DNA of 64,000 nucleotides from positions 678,124-742,123 of the forward strand of contig MNCI01014441.1 in assembly GCA_015680685.1 (NCBI GenBank), read 5' to 3'. Shown in pieces: positions 11,403 through 20,620 of the stretch. The stretch is from Gnetum montanum (lineage: Eukaryota > Streptophyta > Gnetopsida > Gnetales > Gnetaceae). The notes beneath the pieces are model-generated. The model did no database searches, was not told where the DNA came from, and was given only the letters and a program-made list of their open reading frames with translations. Position 1 is the first letter of the stretch; each line of letters starts with the position of its first letter. The translations under genes and the position numbers were made by a program.

Positions 11403-12200
11403 TGATGAGTGGCGAGGTACCCCTACACTCAACCATATGAATACAAGCATCTCACACACGAATTTGTCGAACTCCAAGGACTAAGTGCTTACGCGCCTTA
11501 ATGGAACACTTCAGGTTAATCAATCATTGTCTTCCCAAACTTACTTGTATTGTCATGGTTGTATGGTTAAGTAAGCTTGAGGTATATGATTTTTATATCT
11601 TTTATCTCTTTAATGTCTTATGCTAATAGGGAAAGGTGAAGAAAGCTAAGTAACTAACTTTCATTAACTATTCACTAACTAAGTTCTAACTGTCCTAGCA
11701 CCAGTATTCGTTCCCACTTGCCGCACACACCCTGAACCAGTGCAACGTTGCTAAGATTACCAAACGCTACTTGTTACTGGGTTACCAAGCATTACACATG
11801 TGCTTGAAGTGGTCGTACTGAATGCACTTAACTAGGAGAGTCAAGGATTGAGAGAGATTGATTATCTAGGAAAGCATTTAAACATTTAATAATAATTAAA
11901 TCCTATTTAGCTTAGTCCATATGTTGCAAGGTTTAGCAGAAAGTTCGTCTTTATTGTCGTACACAAATGTGTGCTCAGGTACAATTTGCTCGAATAAAGA
12001 TCCATTCACTTTAAGACTCCTACTGTGGGCACATGGAAATTATTCTAACTCTGGAATGGTAAAGCTACTATAGTTTGGCTAAGGATCTAAATCTAGATGT
12101 GTGAATAAGGGAAAGCTACCTCTTATTTATAAGCATGACGGCGAGCTATGATATTGCAAATGCGATATCGCAGGGGCGAATGCAATATCGTGACTCATCA
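11403..12200 (-). repeat. 5' LTR of element A
   Basis: It runs from TGATGAGTGG to GACTCATCA on the plus strand, 798 bp, the same length as its partner at 5129. A minus-strand TATAAATA box lies at 12131-12124, just downstream of the GATATC-rich promoter tract. Confidence 0.9.
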
Positions 12201-12205
12201 ATAAT
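12201..12205. repeat. Target site duplication of element A (right copy)
   Basis: ATAAT matches 5124-5128. The sequence beyond continues the leader of element B (ATAACTAATCTAGATAAC), also found in the leaders of C, E and G. Confidence 0.8.
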
Positions 12206-12231
12206 ATAACTAATCTAGATAACTAGCTCCA

Positions 12232-12249
12232 TCCTTAGTAATGATACCA
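12232..12249 (-). other. Degenerate primer binding site of element B
   Basis: The minus strand reads TGGTATCATTACTAAGGA next to the LTR. It differs from the tRNA-Asp match only by C-to-T and G-to-A type changes, the pattern expected from methylation and deamination. Confidence 0.65.
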
Positions 12250-12250
12250 A

Positions 12251-13370
12251 TGATGAGCAGTGGGTATCCCCTACATGTAACCATATGAATCACAAGCGTT
12301 CACGTGCAATCTGGTCAAATTTTGTGGATGGAACTAGTGTGGCATCTAGATTGTTAAGCGTTAATTGCAGGTCGTTGTCTTTCCACTTAGACTAGTGATA
12401 GCTTTGTCATTTATGGTTTAGTCCAAAGTGAGGCATATGATTATTGATGTTGTGCAACCCTTAAACTAACTGAATAATCATGTATAAATTAATTATTTAA
12501 ACTAATTAATAACAAGACGATAAATCCTAAACTATCCTAAGGATGGTGAGTGTTCATTCCTAGCTTGCCACACACATCTTGAACTCACATACCCACTATT
12601 GGGATTACCAAGTGTTATGCTAATAAGCAAACCAAATAATAATGTTGTTGGGATTACCAAGTGTTATGCTACTAGGTGAACCAAACAATAATGTTGCTGG
12701 GATTACCAAGTAAATACATGTTTACGCTTGAAACTAGTCACACTCATTCCACTTACTGATTAATTATGCATAGAAATGTAAATGCTAACTAAGTACATAG
12801 AAAGTAAATTGCATTAAATGTAAATCTATTCTAAGTCAAAATGCTACAATGAATATGAATTAATCTCGATCTTATTGTCATTCATGGAATGTGTCCAGGT
12901 ATAATGCCACTTAAATAAGACTCTATATAATTGACTCAAATCCACACTATGGGCACTCATTGACTACTTACTAAGATTATAGAATAAAACTACAAGAGTT
13001 TGGCTACACTACTAACTAAATGGTGTCAAATATGTGGATGGTGCTTGCATGTTTATAGGAAAATACAAGCATTATGTCAGTGGGGATGCGTTAATGCATT
13101 TAGTTACATTGGCAAGGATGCATTGACGGGGCTGCATTGACACAACTAAGTTATAACAAATGCGATATCACATCTACGATATGGCATATGTCATATAACA
13201 TCTACGATGTAACAACCAACTAAGATGCACCAACAGGGATGCTACAATGTAGATGTGATGTAGCATCTATGATATAGCATGTACAATATATCAACCAATA
13301 GGTACACTTAACAAAATGATGGTTCCTAATATCCCCATGACTCAGCTACTTGACATATCAGGTCTCATCA
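12251..13370 (-). repeat. 5' LTR of element B
   Basis: 1120 bp from TGATGAGCAG to GGTCTCATCA (plus strand). Longer than the LTRs of A, C and E. The plus strand holds three near-identical short units around AGTGTTATGCTA (about 12600-12715) and GATATC-like units at about 13160-13300. Confidence 0.82.
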
Positions 13371-14259
13371 CTCTTGTATTTCAATATAGAGATCCCAGGG
13401 TAGCCATGAAAACACCAAAAGAGGAACATAGGATGAAAGGTGGATCAATTTTGTACAAGATGGACCCTCTAAACTTGAAAAATAATTTTTGTATATTTTT
13501 TATTTTTGCAAAATAAAAAACCTTGTATACTTTTTGGATACTTGAGCCATGTACTTATTTTTTTGAATAAATAATAAAGTATGATATATATGAAATTGTC
13601 ATCTATGGCATTTAGACCATGAGATTGTGTAGTTATTTTCATTTCAGCACGTTCTATATGTTCATGAAAATTTAGTATTATTTAATATACATTAAAATTT
13701 TACTTAATTATTATTTTTAATTTTATTATTTAATTAGGTAAAATTGAAACGTGAATATCTTTATTTCTAGATGTTCGATTAAGGCAAAACAAGTGTTGTT
13801 TGGATTGTTATTTTACATACTATTGATGATGTAACTAGTAAAATTTTTCAACATCTACATTTTTAAATTTTATTTAATTATGTATGTGAGTATTATGAAA
13901 TTTTGTTGTGTTATATTACTCTACTGTATTTAGGCTTCTAAATAATAATTTTTTTCTATTTTATGGCTTCCTTTTAAATTAATAAATTAAGGTTACATCC
14001 AAAATCTTAGGGTTTCATACCATCTCTATTAGTTATTTATAGGATTTTATAGATAATTAATAAGGGTGTTACAATTGTGGCATAAACATTTAGCAAATAT
14101 AATGTTTTGGAAATAGCTTTTACTAAATATGACACTATAACTTCGACAATCTTTACTATAGCATCACCTTGTTTATTCTATTAGAATTGGTAGGTTTCTC
14201 CCAAGTCCAAGTCACAATTTGTTGAAAGTGTTAATCAAAATGATGATGCTTGAAATTAT
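13371..14259. other. AT-rich stretch without recognised features
   Basis: No coding potential, RNA gene or repeat was recognised. It may continue the ORF2-bearing fragment F leftward in eroded form. Confidence 0.4.
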
Positions 14260-14589
14260 TCATTTACTTTTATTAAGGCAAACTCTAAAAATGGCTCAAA
14301 ATTTAACTCCACAATGATTATGGACATTATTAATTTTTTACTGATGGCCTTAACACAGTCCTCTAAGAGGATGAGTTGTTTGCTAGGTTCAAGATCTCAC
14401 GATGGTTTTGTGGCTTTTGCTTGTATAGATTGACCTATTGGTGATGTTGATTGTTGAACAGTGAAGGATTGATCCTCTTGCTCCTCAATTAATGGCCGGC
14501 TTTTCCCCTTCTCTTACCTTTTTATCTTCTCGTTCTCTTTTAGCTTGTTGTGGTTGTCCTTCAACTTTAGGAATTCTCTTTGGAGCCAT
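14260..14589 (-). pseudogene. N-terminal fragment of retrotransposon ORF2 (fragment F)
   Basis: The ATG at 14589 opens MAPKRIPKVEGQPQQAK, basic and Gln-rich as in C (MAPKR) and E (MVPKRKQQEG). After two stops it continues with DCVKAISKKL and IIIVELNFEPFLEFAL. These align with CVQAIRERST and MIVELNFESFTEFTL in C. The rest of ORF2 is not recognisable further left. It shows that ORF2 existed in at least one more element in this window. Confidence 0.65.
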
Positions 14590-16068
14590 CTGCAATCATT
14601 GGTAGGGTTAAGTTCATTTCTAAAATGGCATCAATCAAATTTACACATTTGATCCTAAAAATGGTATAAGAATTTGAAAAATTAAATGTAAGATTAATAC
14701 CCTTTTTTGGATCAATCTAATTGTAGTGTTAGCAAATTTTAAAATTTACATAGTGTTACCTCATGACAAAAAAGCTCAACTCAGGGAGCTTAAGAACTTA
14801 AAAATAATCAAAATAGGGTTTGTGGTGATAAGAAATGGCTCTTAAAAGACTCTTTGGTACAAAAATGACATGAACTCCTTGTGCATTTGGAAGAAAATGA
14901 TAAAAATTTCCTAACAATCATGCATTTATATGGAGGGTTATATAGGATATCGCAGGTACAATATCATCTTGAAAAAGTAAAATTTTTTCAATTAGTTTTT
15001 GGGAAAAAATAATGATAAACTCTTATGTTTGGAGGATTCTAATGCTATCTGATGAATGTTTGGCTAGAGGATAATGCTTATAGATGGTTTTATTGCCCTT
15101 AGATGGTGAAAAATGATGAAAAACAAGGTTATTGGATAAGTAAAAATATTCATGGAATATAAGCATATGGGATAAAAATCATGAGCTTATTAGTAACTAA
15201 GAAGTATGAAAATGTGATAGAAATTTGTTGAATAGCTTGATATAAACAAGATGATGTAAAATTGGTTCTCGAAGAGATACAAAAGTTATACAAGGGGGGT
15301 CCTTCCCAAAGGAGGCTCTTACCCTTTATGCCCTTGTATAACCATTCCTATAAGTGTTCATGGTACTCAAGGAATGAAATGTGAATGATATTAGTCTTCC
15401 AATGCACACATATTAGAGCTACATCTACAAGAAATTTGTACTATGCTATACAAAATCATTAAATTTATAATTATATAAACCAATGAGGTGAAATGATGAA
15501 GGAAAGGATCGAAGAAAATGGAACATGAGATGTTTGTCTAAAATCCATACTACATCCATTACTCTTATTAGTGACATCACATTGCATCATTCTGGGTCTT
15601 GCTACCATGAGACAAATCACAACCATATGAGTATATCATTACTTTAACAAAAGAAAATTACGAAGCAATGATTGTAATTAATTAATCAAAGTTTTCAGTT
15701 GTAGGACATCTTGACCATTGGTTAGAGGGTACCATCAAGCTTGGGTGATATGTTTTTTTAGCCCTATAGCCAATGCTAATCCAATCAGCACCTTTAGGCA
15801 TGGGTAACAGGTCTTTCCAATCACATTATAAAATTAGTCCAAGAGGCAATGAGATTTTTGAAAGTAGCCTACCTTCAAGCATAGGTAACATATCTTTCCA
15901 ATTGTAACCCAAGAATGTTGGTTATGTATTTGAATTAATTAATTAATATGCTATCCTTACTAGAGAGGGATCATCATGTAGAGTGATACCTTCAAGCATA
16001 GGTAACATATCTTTCCAATTGTAACCCAAGAATGTTGGTTATGTATTTGAATTAATTAATTAATATGC
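14590..16068 (-). other. Linker of fragment F
   Basis: Noncoding. It has the order of landmarks seen in C and E: a GATATCG module with TATA-like boxes (14922-14967), the shared GGACC box at about 15295-15355, and AGGCATGGGTAACAGGTCTTT-like repeats at 15720-15900. No LTR was found for F. Confidence 0.55.
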
Positions 16069-16104
16069 TATCCTTACTAGAGAGGGATCATCATTTAGAG
16101 TGAT
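15871..16104. repeat. Tandem duplication, 2 x 117 bp
   Basis: 15871-15987 and 15988-16104 differ at a single position that I can see (CATCATG versus CATCATT). The unit includes the flank and first bases of the adjacent SINE-like insertion, so the duplication followed that insertion. Confidence 0.9.
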
Positions 16105-16246
16105 AGTAAGGTGCTTATTTCTCAAGTTAAAGACTTGGGTTCGAACCTAGGTATAGTCACTTGAAAAGGTCAAGCTTTTGCTCATCTACCCACTCCCTCA
16201 AGACTCCACTTAGCAAGATGAGTACTATGGCTTTGGGTGATGATGT
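16083..16246 (+). mobile_element. tRNA-derived SINE-like element
   Basis: 164 bp flanked by a perfect 14-bp direct repeat TATCCTTACTAGAG (16069-16082 and 16247-16260), a typical retroposon target duplication. A box-B match GGTTCGAACC lies at 16138-16147, with a box-A-like TGATAGTAAGGTGC about 25-35 bases upstream. Related copies are at about 49153-49365 (minus) and, as a fragment, 19121-19200 (minus). No poly(A) tail is seen. It is not an intact tRNA gene because no cloverleaf closes. Confidence 0.72.
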
Positions 16247-16260
16247 TATCCTTACTAGAG

Positions 16261-16559
16261 GACTACCTTTAAGCATAGGTCACATGTCTTTATACTATCA
16301 TAGTAAGGCACCACTTTATTAAAGAACATGCTTCCATGACAGTGAAAATATTAGTAATAATACAACGAGATAGAGGATTAGAATTCATAGAAGAAGTCCA
16401 AAGAATCAACAAATCAACCACTTCCAGTTTATCTTTATTTTTCATGAAAATGCAACTTGAGATATCTTCCAATACAAGAAAACTTCAATTTCATTTCAAT
16501 TAATTTAAATATTATCTAAAACTCCAGACAGCAGAATCTGATGATGTTGCAACTGTTTT
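16261..16559. other. Intergenic, remainder of linker F and downstream flank of the pseudogene
   Basis: It begins with a further TTTAAGCATAGGTCACATGTC repeat of linker F. No other feature recognised. Confidence 0.4.
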
Positions 16560-18810
16560 TCACGTTGAGGCTGGTCTAGATTTGGACAGGGCTCCCAAGC
16601 AACACTGTGAGACAATGAAATCAACGTCTGTGAAGCCAACGACCACATATTGCAGGCTACGAATTCCCTCATCATTTTCGCTCCGTTTCGTGGCACCGTA
16701 CCTCTGAATGCTGCTCTGGAATTTGCTCAGCAGCTCCACACCTCCGGATTTCTTACAGAGTTGCAACTAGGCCTCAAAGAGGCTACGTTGAACAAAGGAT
16801 TTGTGAAACTAAAACTCAAATTTTTTTATTATTTACGTGTATTGAGACCACTTGAATCTCGGTTTCAGAATTTTATAAATAATTTTTTTCCTTATTTTAA
16901 TATATATGTTACTCAGTAACCGGCTTTTTGCAGAAGCCTTAGTTTAATTGATTCTTGGGGCAGGTGGGGAGGGGCATGGTTACACTAAGTGCGCCATGTC
17001 AAATCAGTTTTATATATGCGATATATTACCAAACCAAAAGGACTTTTACCAATTTGAGGCTTCTTCGAGATTCCTTTGGATTCCTTGAGGAAGAAACTGA
17101 TTACCAAATGACAAAGTCTTCGTCTCCCGGATTTCTACCGATTTGCTGGAGCTGCGCGACGGTTACCATCTCGGATGAAGAGGACGCTTTCCTGTTCATC
17201 ATTTTCTTGCTCTCTTTGAGCGCCTTCTTCTCCGCCTTCAGCTGACGTATCCTTTCCTTGCATTCGAGCGTAAGCTGTTCGACCTGTCTTGAAATCTTCT
17301 GGATCGCTTCCTGATTGAAATTTCAAAGTACGAATCTCACCAGTCAACGCAGTGCTACACACCATATGCGGAAGTAAAGCAAATCTATATTTCTTGTTTG
17401 AAGAATGAATGCAAACTATTCAAAGGAAACAAACGGAAAATAAAAAGATACAAAACGAGCGAGCAGTGACAAAACCCTTTGAACTTTGAAAAGAGGTGGG
17501 GCCAACCGGTGAACAATGACAAATTTTCAAATTACTGTATAACAACCAGCAACTGATTTTGAAAACTTCAACAGAAGCATTTATCAGGAAAGTTATCACG
17601 TAAAGAAGCAAAGCACCTGCGAAGTGAACCGCAAGTTACAGAAACGAATCGAAAAGTCCTTCGAAGGCAAAACTATTCACTGAATATCAAGCAAATTAAA
17701 GGATCAACGTCTCTGTAATCACAAAGCAAAGGTGAAAGAAAAGTAGAAAACTAAAACAATACGGTACCAGAAAAACTTACAGAAAGGATCTCTGCTCTGA
17801 CGCTGTCCGCAAGAGGGACATCGGAAACGGCCTTCTCCGCCGACAGCATCGGCAAAAGTGCGGACAAATCTCTGCAAAGTTCTTCCAGCCGTTTCAACTT
17901 CTTTTTCCTCAAAAACGTCTCGGCTCCGGCGGCGTTTATCCCAGCTTCAAGCGCACGTTGCTTCTTCTTCGAGCTTTTCCTGCACGACACCGAGAAAGGC
18001 CTGCACAGCCGAATTTAAAATTACATCGTTTTGCAAAAAGTGGCAGTCCAAATTTATGCTAGCAGCATTCACAAATCGTCATTCAAGAGTACGTCGTTTC
18101 GCAACTTGCAATCAAAAACCTTAAGTCATATGGACTCGGCAACGATCTTTCCCAAGTAAAATCTGGAGTCCGGAAAAAACAAAGACTAAACGCCTAAAAT
18201 AAATGTCAAATTCCAACCTAGTGCAGCGGAACATCGAAAACGAGGAGCAACAATCAAAATTCACGATAGCAACAGTAGCTAGTGATCATTCACGAGCCTC
18301 TTGTTTCGCAAATCGCAATAATCATCTCCTCTACGCGCACTCGGTAACGATCCTTGAAAATCATATTCTTGAGAAAATTTGCAATCAAGAGTCACGCTAA
18401 ACGTCATCCATTGATTCACAGCTCAAATTCACAACTGTCAAAGTGAAAAACAAGACATCTAAATGCATCCAAAACAAGGAGCAACAATCAAAATTTACAA
18501 TAGCAACAGTAGCTAGTGATCATTCACGATCCTCTTGTTTCGCAAATCGCAATAATCATCTACTCTCCTAGCACTCGGTAACGATCCTTGAACATCATAT
18601 TCTTAAGAAAATTTGAAATCAAAAGTCACGCTAAACGTCATCCATTGATTCACAGCTCAAATTCACAAAATGTCAAAGTGAAAAACGAGACATCTAAAAT
18701 GCATATCGAATTCAAAACCTTGTGCGCCGGAACGATGAAAGCGAGGAATAATAAACGGTGTGGCTCTGATCCGCAAAATAGAGGCAGCTGCTGCCCAAGC
18801 TTCCGGCCAT
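16560..18810 (-). pseudogene. DGAT3-like gene copy with destroyed [2Fe-2S] domain
   Basis: Exon 1 (18810-18719) encodes MAGSLGSSCLYFADQSHTV and ends before GT. Exon 2 (18000-17781) is fully open, with the basic KKKQRALEAG and KKKLKRLEEL. Exon 3 opens at 17310 (EAIQKISRQVEQ, then a Lys/Glu-rich helix). All splice sites and phases match the intact copy at 52199-54170. In exon 3 a frameshift leads to TAA at 17103-17101, predicting 143 residues. An AT-rich stretch (about 16790-17040) replaces the middle of the exon. The C-terminus persists as an open frame (16766-16560, KKSGGVELLSKFQSSIQR), but the CMGGKC motif is reduced to one Cys and the CKCMGNC segment is deleted. If still transcribed, it would make a truncated or cluster-free protein. 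No TATA-like promoter was seen. Confidence 0.82.
18243..18710. repeat. Tandem duplication (about 234-bp unit) in intron 1 of the DGAT3 pseudogene
   Basis: 18243-18476 and 18477-18710 share long blocks such as GTAGCTAGTGATCATTCACG and GTCATCCATTGATTCACAGC, with scattered substitutions. The intact gene's intron lacks it. Confidence 0.8.
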
Positions 18811-19617
18811 GGCAGACTCCATTGACAACGCTGGACAACAATTTTCCCGGCGCTGCAAATGCCATCTTAATTTTAGTGGGTAGAATATTATTTGGTCGAG
18901 AGAGTATATTCTTTTCGAGTGAAGTTTTCCAACAAGCAGTAACGTAACGTATATGTCCAAAAAGCAAGTTAATTTTAGCAATCAGACAGTTAATTTTTCG
19001 TGAGTATACTTCCTTTCATTAACGAATAAAGTCATTACTTAATCAAGGAGACTTCAATGAAATAGCTCTTATCTAAAAAGATTATTATTTGGAGGCTTAT
19101 TGCTCATCCTAGTAATGCATGTTTTGGGTGAAAACCTTACCTTTTTGACTTGGGTCTTAGCACTTAAGAAATAAGCACCTTACCATTACTCCAAGTAGTG
19201 GTCCCTTGAAATAGCTTGTATCTATGGTATGAAATGAAATGAAATGAAATGAAGCTTTATTATGTCCAAAGACCTATAAGATCTATTGGAAAGATATTAC
19301 ATTTTTATGAAAAATAAAGATAGACTCTACAAATTGACCAAGCACCAATGGAATATGAAACACATCATTAAGCTCTTATCTATGATGTGAAACAAAATAT
19401 GCTCCACTTCTTCCCTCAAAGTATGAAGAGCTATTTTCTTGTAATAATGGATTACATTAGAGGGTTGAGTAATAGATATTATTATTTGGATGGTACTGAG
19501 TACATTATTTACTAAATTGTCCCCTTTAATAGGGTTATGCTAAATTTTTTTCTCAAATTGATTTGCCATTTCAAAGCTTGTACATTGATTTCTTTGTCCA
19601 TTCTATTAATATACGAT
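18811..19617. other. Upstream flank of the DGAT3 pseudogene with small repeats
   Basis: 18880-18960 resembles the duplicated upstream region of the intact gene (AGTATATTCT...GAGTGA.GTTTTCCA, compare 55555 and 58619). 19121-19200 is a minus-strand fragment of the SINE at 16083. A (GAAAT)n run lies at about 19228-19255. The rest is AT-rich without features. Confidence 0.55.
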
Positions 19618-20439
19618 TGATGAGTAGTGAGGTACCCCTACGCTCAACCATATGAATACGAGCATGTATGCGTGATTTAGTCGAACCTCGCGAATGGACT
19701 AGTTGTGGCACCTAGAAAGTTATGTGTTAATCGCAGTTCACTGTCTTCCCACTTGGACTCGTATTTGCTTTGTCACGTATGATGTGATCCCTACTACTAT
19801 GCTACTCAGAAAAATAAGAGATAACTTAATTAAGCTAATGAGCAATAGGAAATAAGATCTAAGCTAGCCTAAGTGCAATGAGCATCCATCCTTAATCATT
19901 CGTACACATTTTGGACTTTGTGTACTACTTCTGGGATTATCAAGCACACATCATTCGAAGCACTACTAGATAGGCTACTGGGTTACCACGTAGTTACACT
20001 TAAATGTTCGTGATTAAGGCGTACTCATTCCACGTTAACAACAAAAATAATAAATGACGATAAAAGAAATATTAACTAAGAAAACAATAATAAATAATCA
20101 ACAATTAAAATAATTAAAAGCTAAGTGAATGCTACAATGATGGAGTAATCTTGATCTTTATTGTCGATCGTGTGCATGTCCAAGTACATCACACTCGAAT
20201 AAAGATTCCATACAATCACAAGCATCACACTGTGGGCATGCATTAAGAATAACTGAAAGCTAAATTACCAAAAGAAAAGAACTTCTAACTAATTAACTGA
20301 CTAAAAAGACTCTTCGTTGTGCGCCTGAGTGCTATATTTATAGGCTAACACAGGAATCACAATATTGTGTATATGATATCATATCTAGGCTGCAATATCA
20401 CGTACCCAATATTGGGGCCTGGCAAACCGCGATTCATCA
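19618..20439 (-). repeat. 3' LTR of element C
   Basis: From TGATGAGTAG to GCGATTCATCA (plus). Minus-strand TATAAATA at 20342-20335. Between it and the LTR start are imperfect palindromes (CAATATTG, GATATC, CAATATTGG). Confidence 0.88.
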
Positions 20440-20449
20440 TACCCCCACG
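20440..20449 (-). other. Polypurine tract of element C
   Basis: The minus strand reads CGTGGGGGTA immediately before TGATGAATCG, preceded by the conserved CAAGGACGAGTTTTTATTCA block. Confidence 0.75.
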
Positions 20450-20620
20450 ACTGAATAAAAACTCGTCCTTGAGTCAAACAAAATGAAGAACAAGTTCATT
20501 CAATTACAAACAGTGGATGGGTATGGGATTATTGATTGATCAAGGACTATGTCATGCTGCATTGTGGGACAAGACAATACAAAATTTGGACACCAACACA
20601 AAATACAAAACTTGCAAAAC

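Larger units (their letters stand above)
5129..12200 (-). mobile_element. Element A: non-autonomous LTR retrotransposon with gag and protease, nested in B
   Basis: Two 798-bp LTRs (5129-5926 and 11403-12200), a perfect 5-bp target duplication ATAAT, a primer binding site matching tRNA-Asp at 17 of 18 positions, and a polypurine tract at 5927 define a complete insertion. Coding capacity is gag then aspartic protease, followed by about 2.1 kb of noncoding linker. RT, RNase H and integrase are missing. Its Gag and protease are close to those of D, which has pol, so A probably relied on such a relative. A hand comparison of the first 165 bases or so of the LTRs shows roughly 19 differences, mostly transitions, so it is not a recent insertion. 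Confidence 0.9.
1..13370 (-). mobile_element. Element B: gag-only Ty3/gypsy-type LTR retrotransposon, interrupted by element A
   Basis: The 5' LTR lies on the right (12251-13370). The 3' LTR is cut by the window start (1-130). Both ends share the terminus reading GGTCTCATCA on the plus strand and the same GATATC-rich tract. A degenerate tRNA-Asp-type primer binding site abuts the 5' LTR. Gag coding sequence (about 2770-5039) is followed by a long noncoding linker, and no protease, reverse transcriptase or integrase was found. Element A (5129-12200) was inserted into the leader between primer binding site and gag; removing A and one ATAAT rejoins the leader. B is therefore non-autonomous and older than A. 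The family assignment rests on the Gag domain and on shared ends with element D, which carries pol. Confidence 0.82.

Noticed and set aside
16131-16150. tRNA gene suggested by GGTTCGAACC
   Set aside because: No acceptor stem or cloverleaf closes around it. The surrounding 164 bp are flanked by target duplications and repeat elsewhere, so it is a SINE-like insertion.
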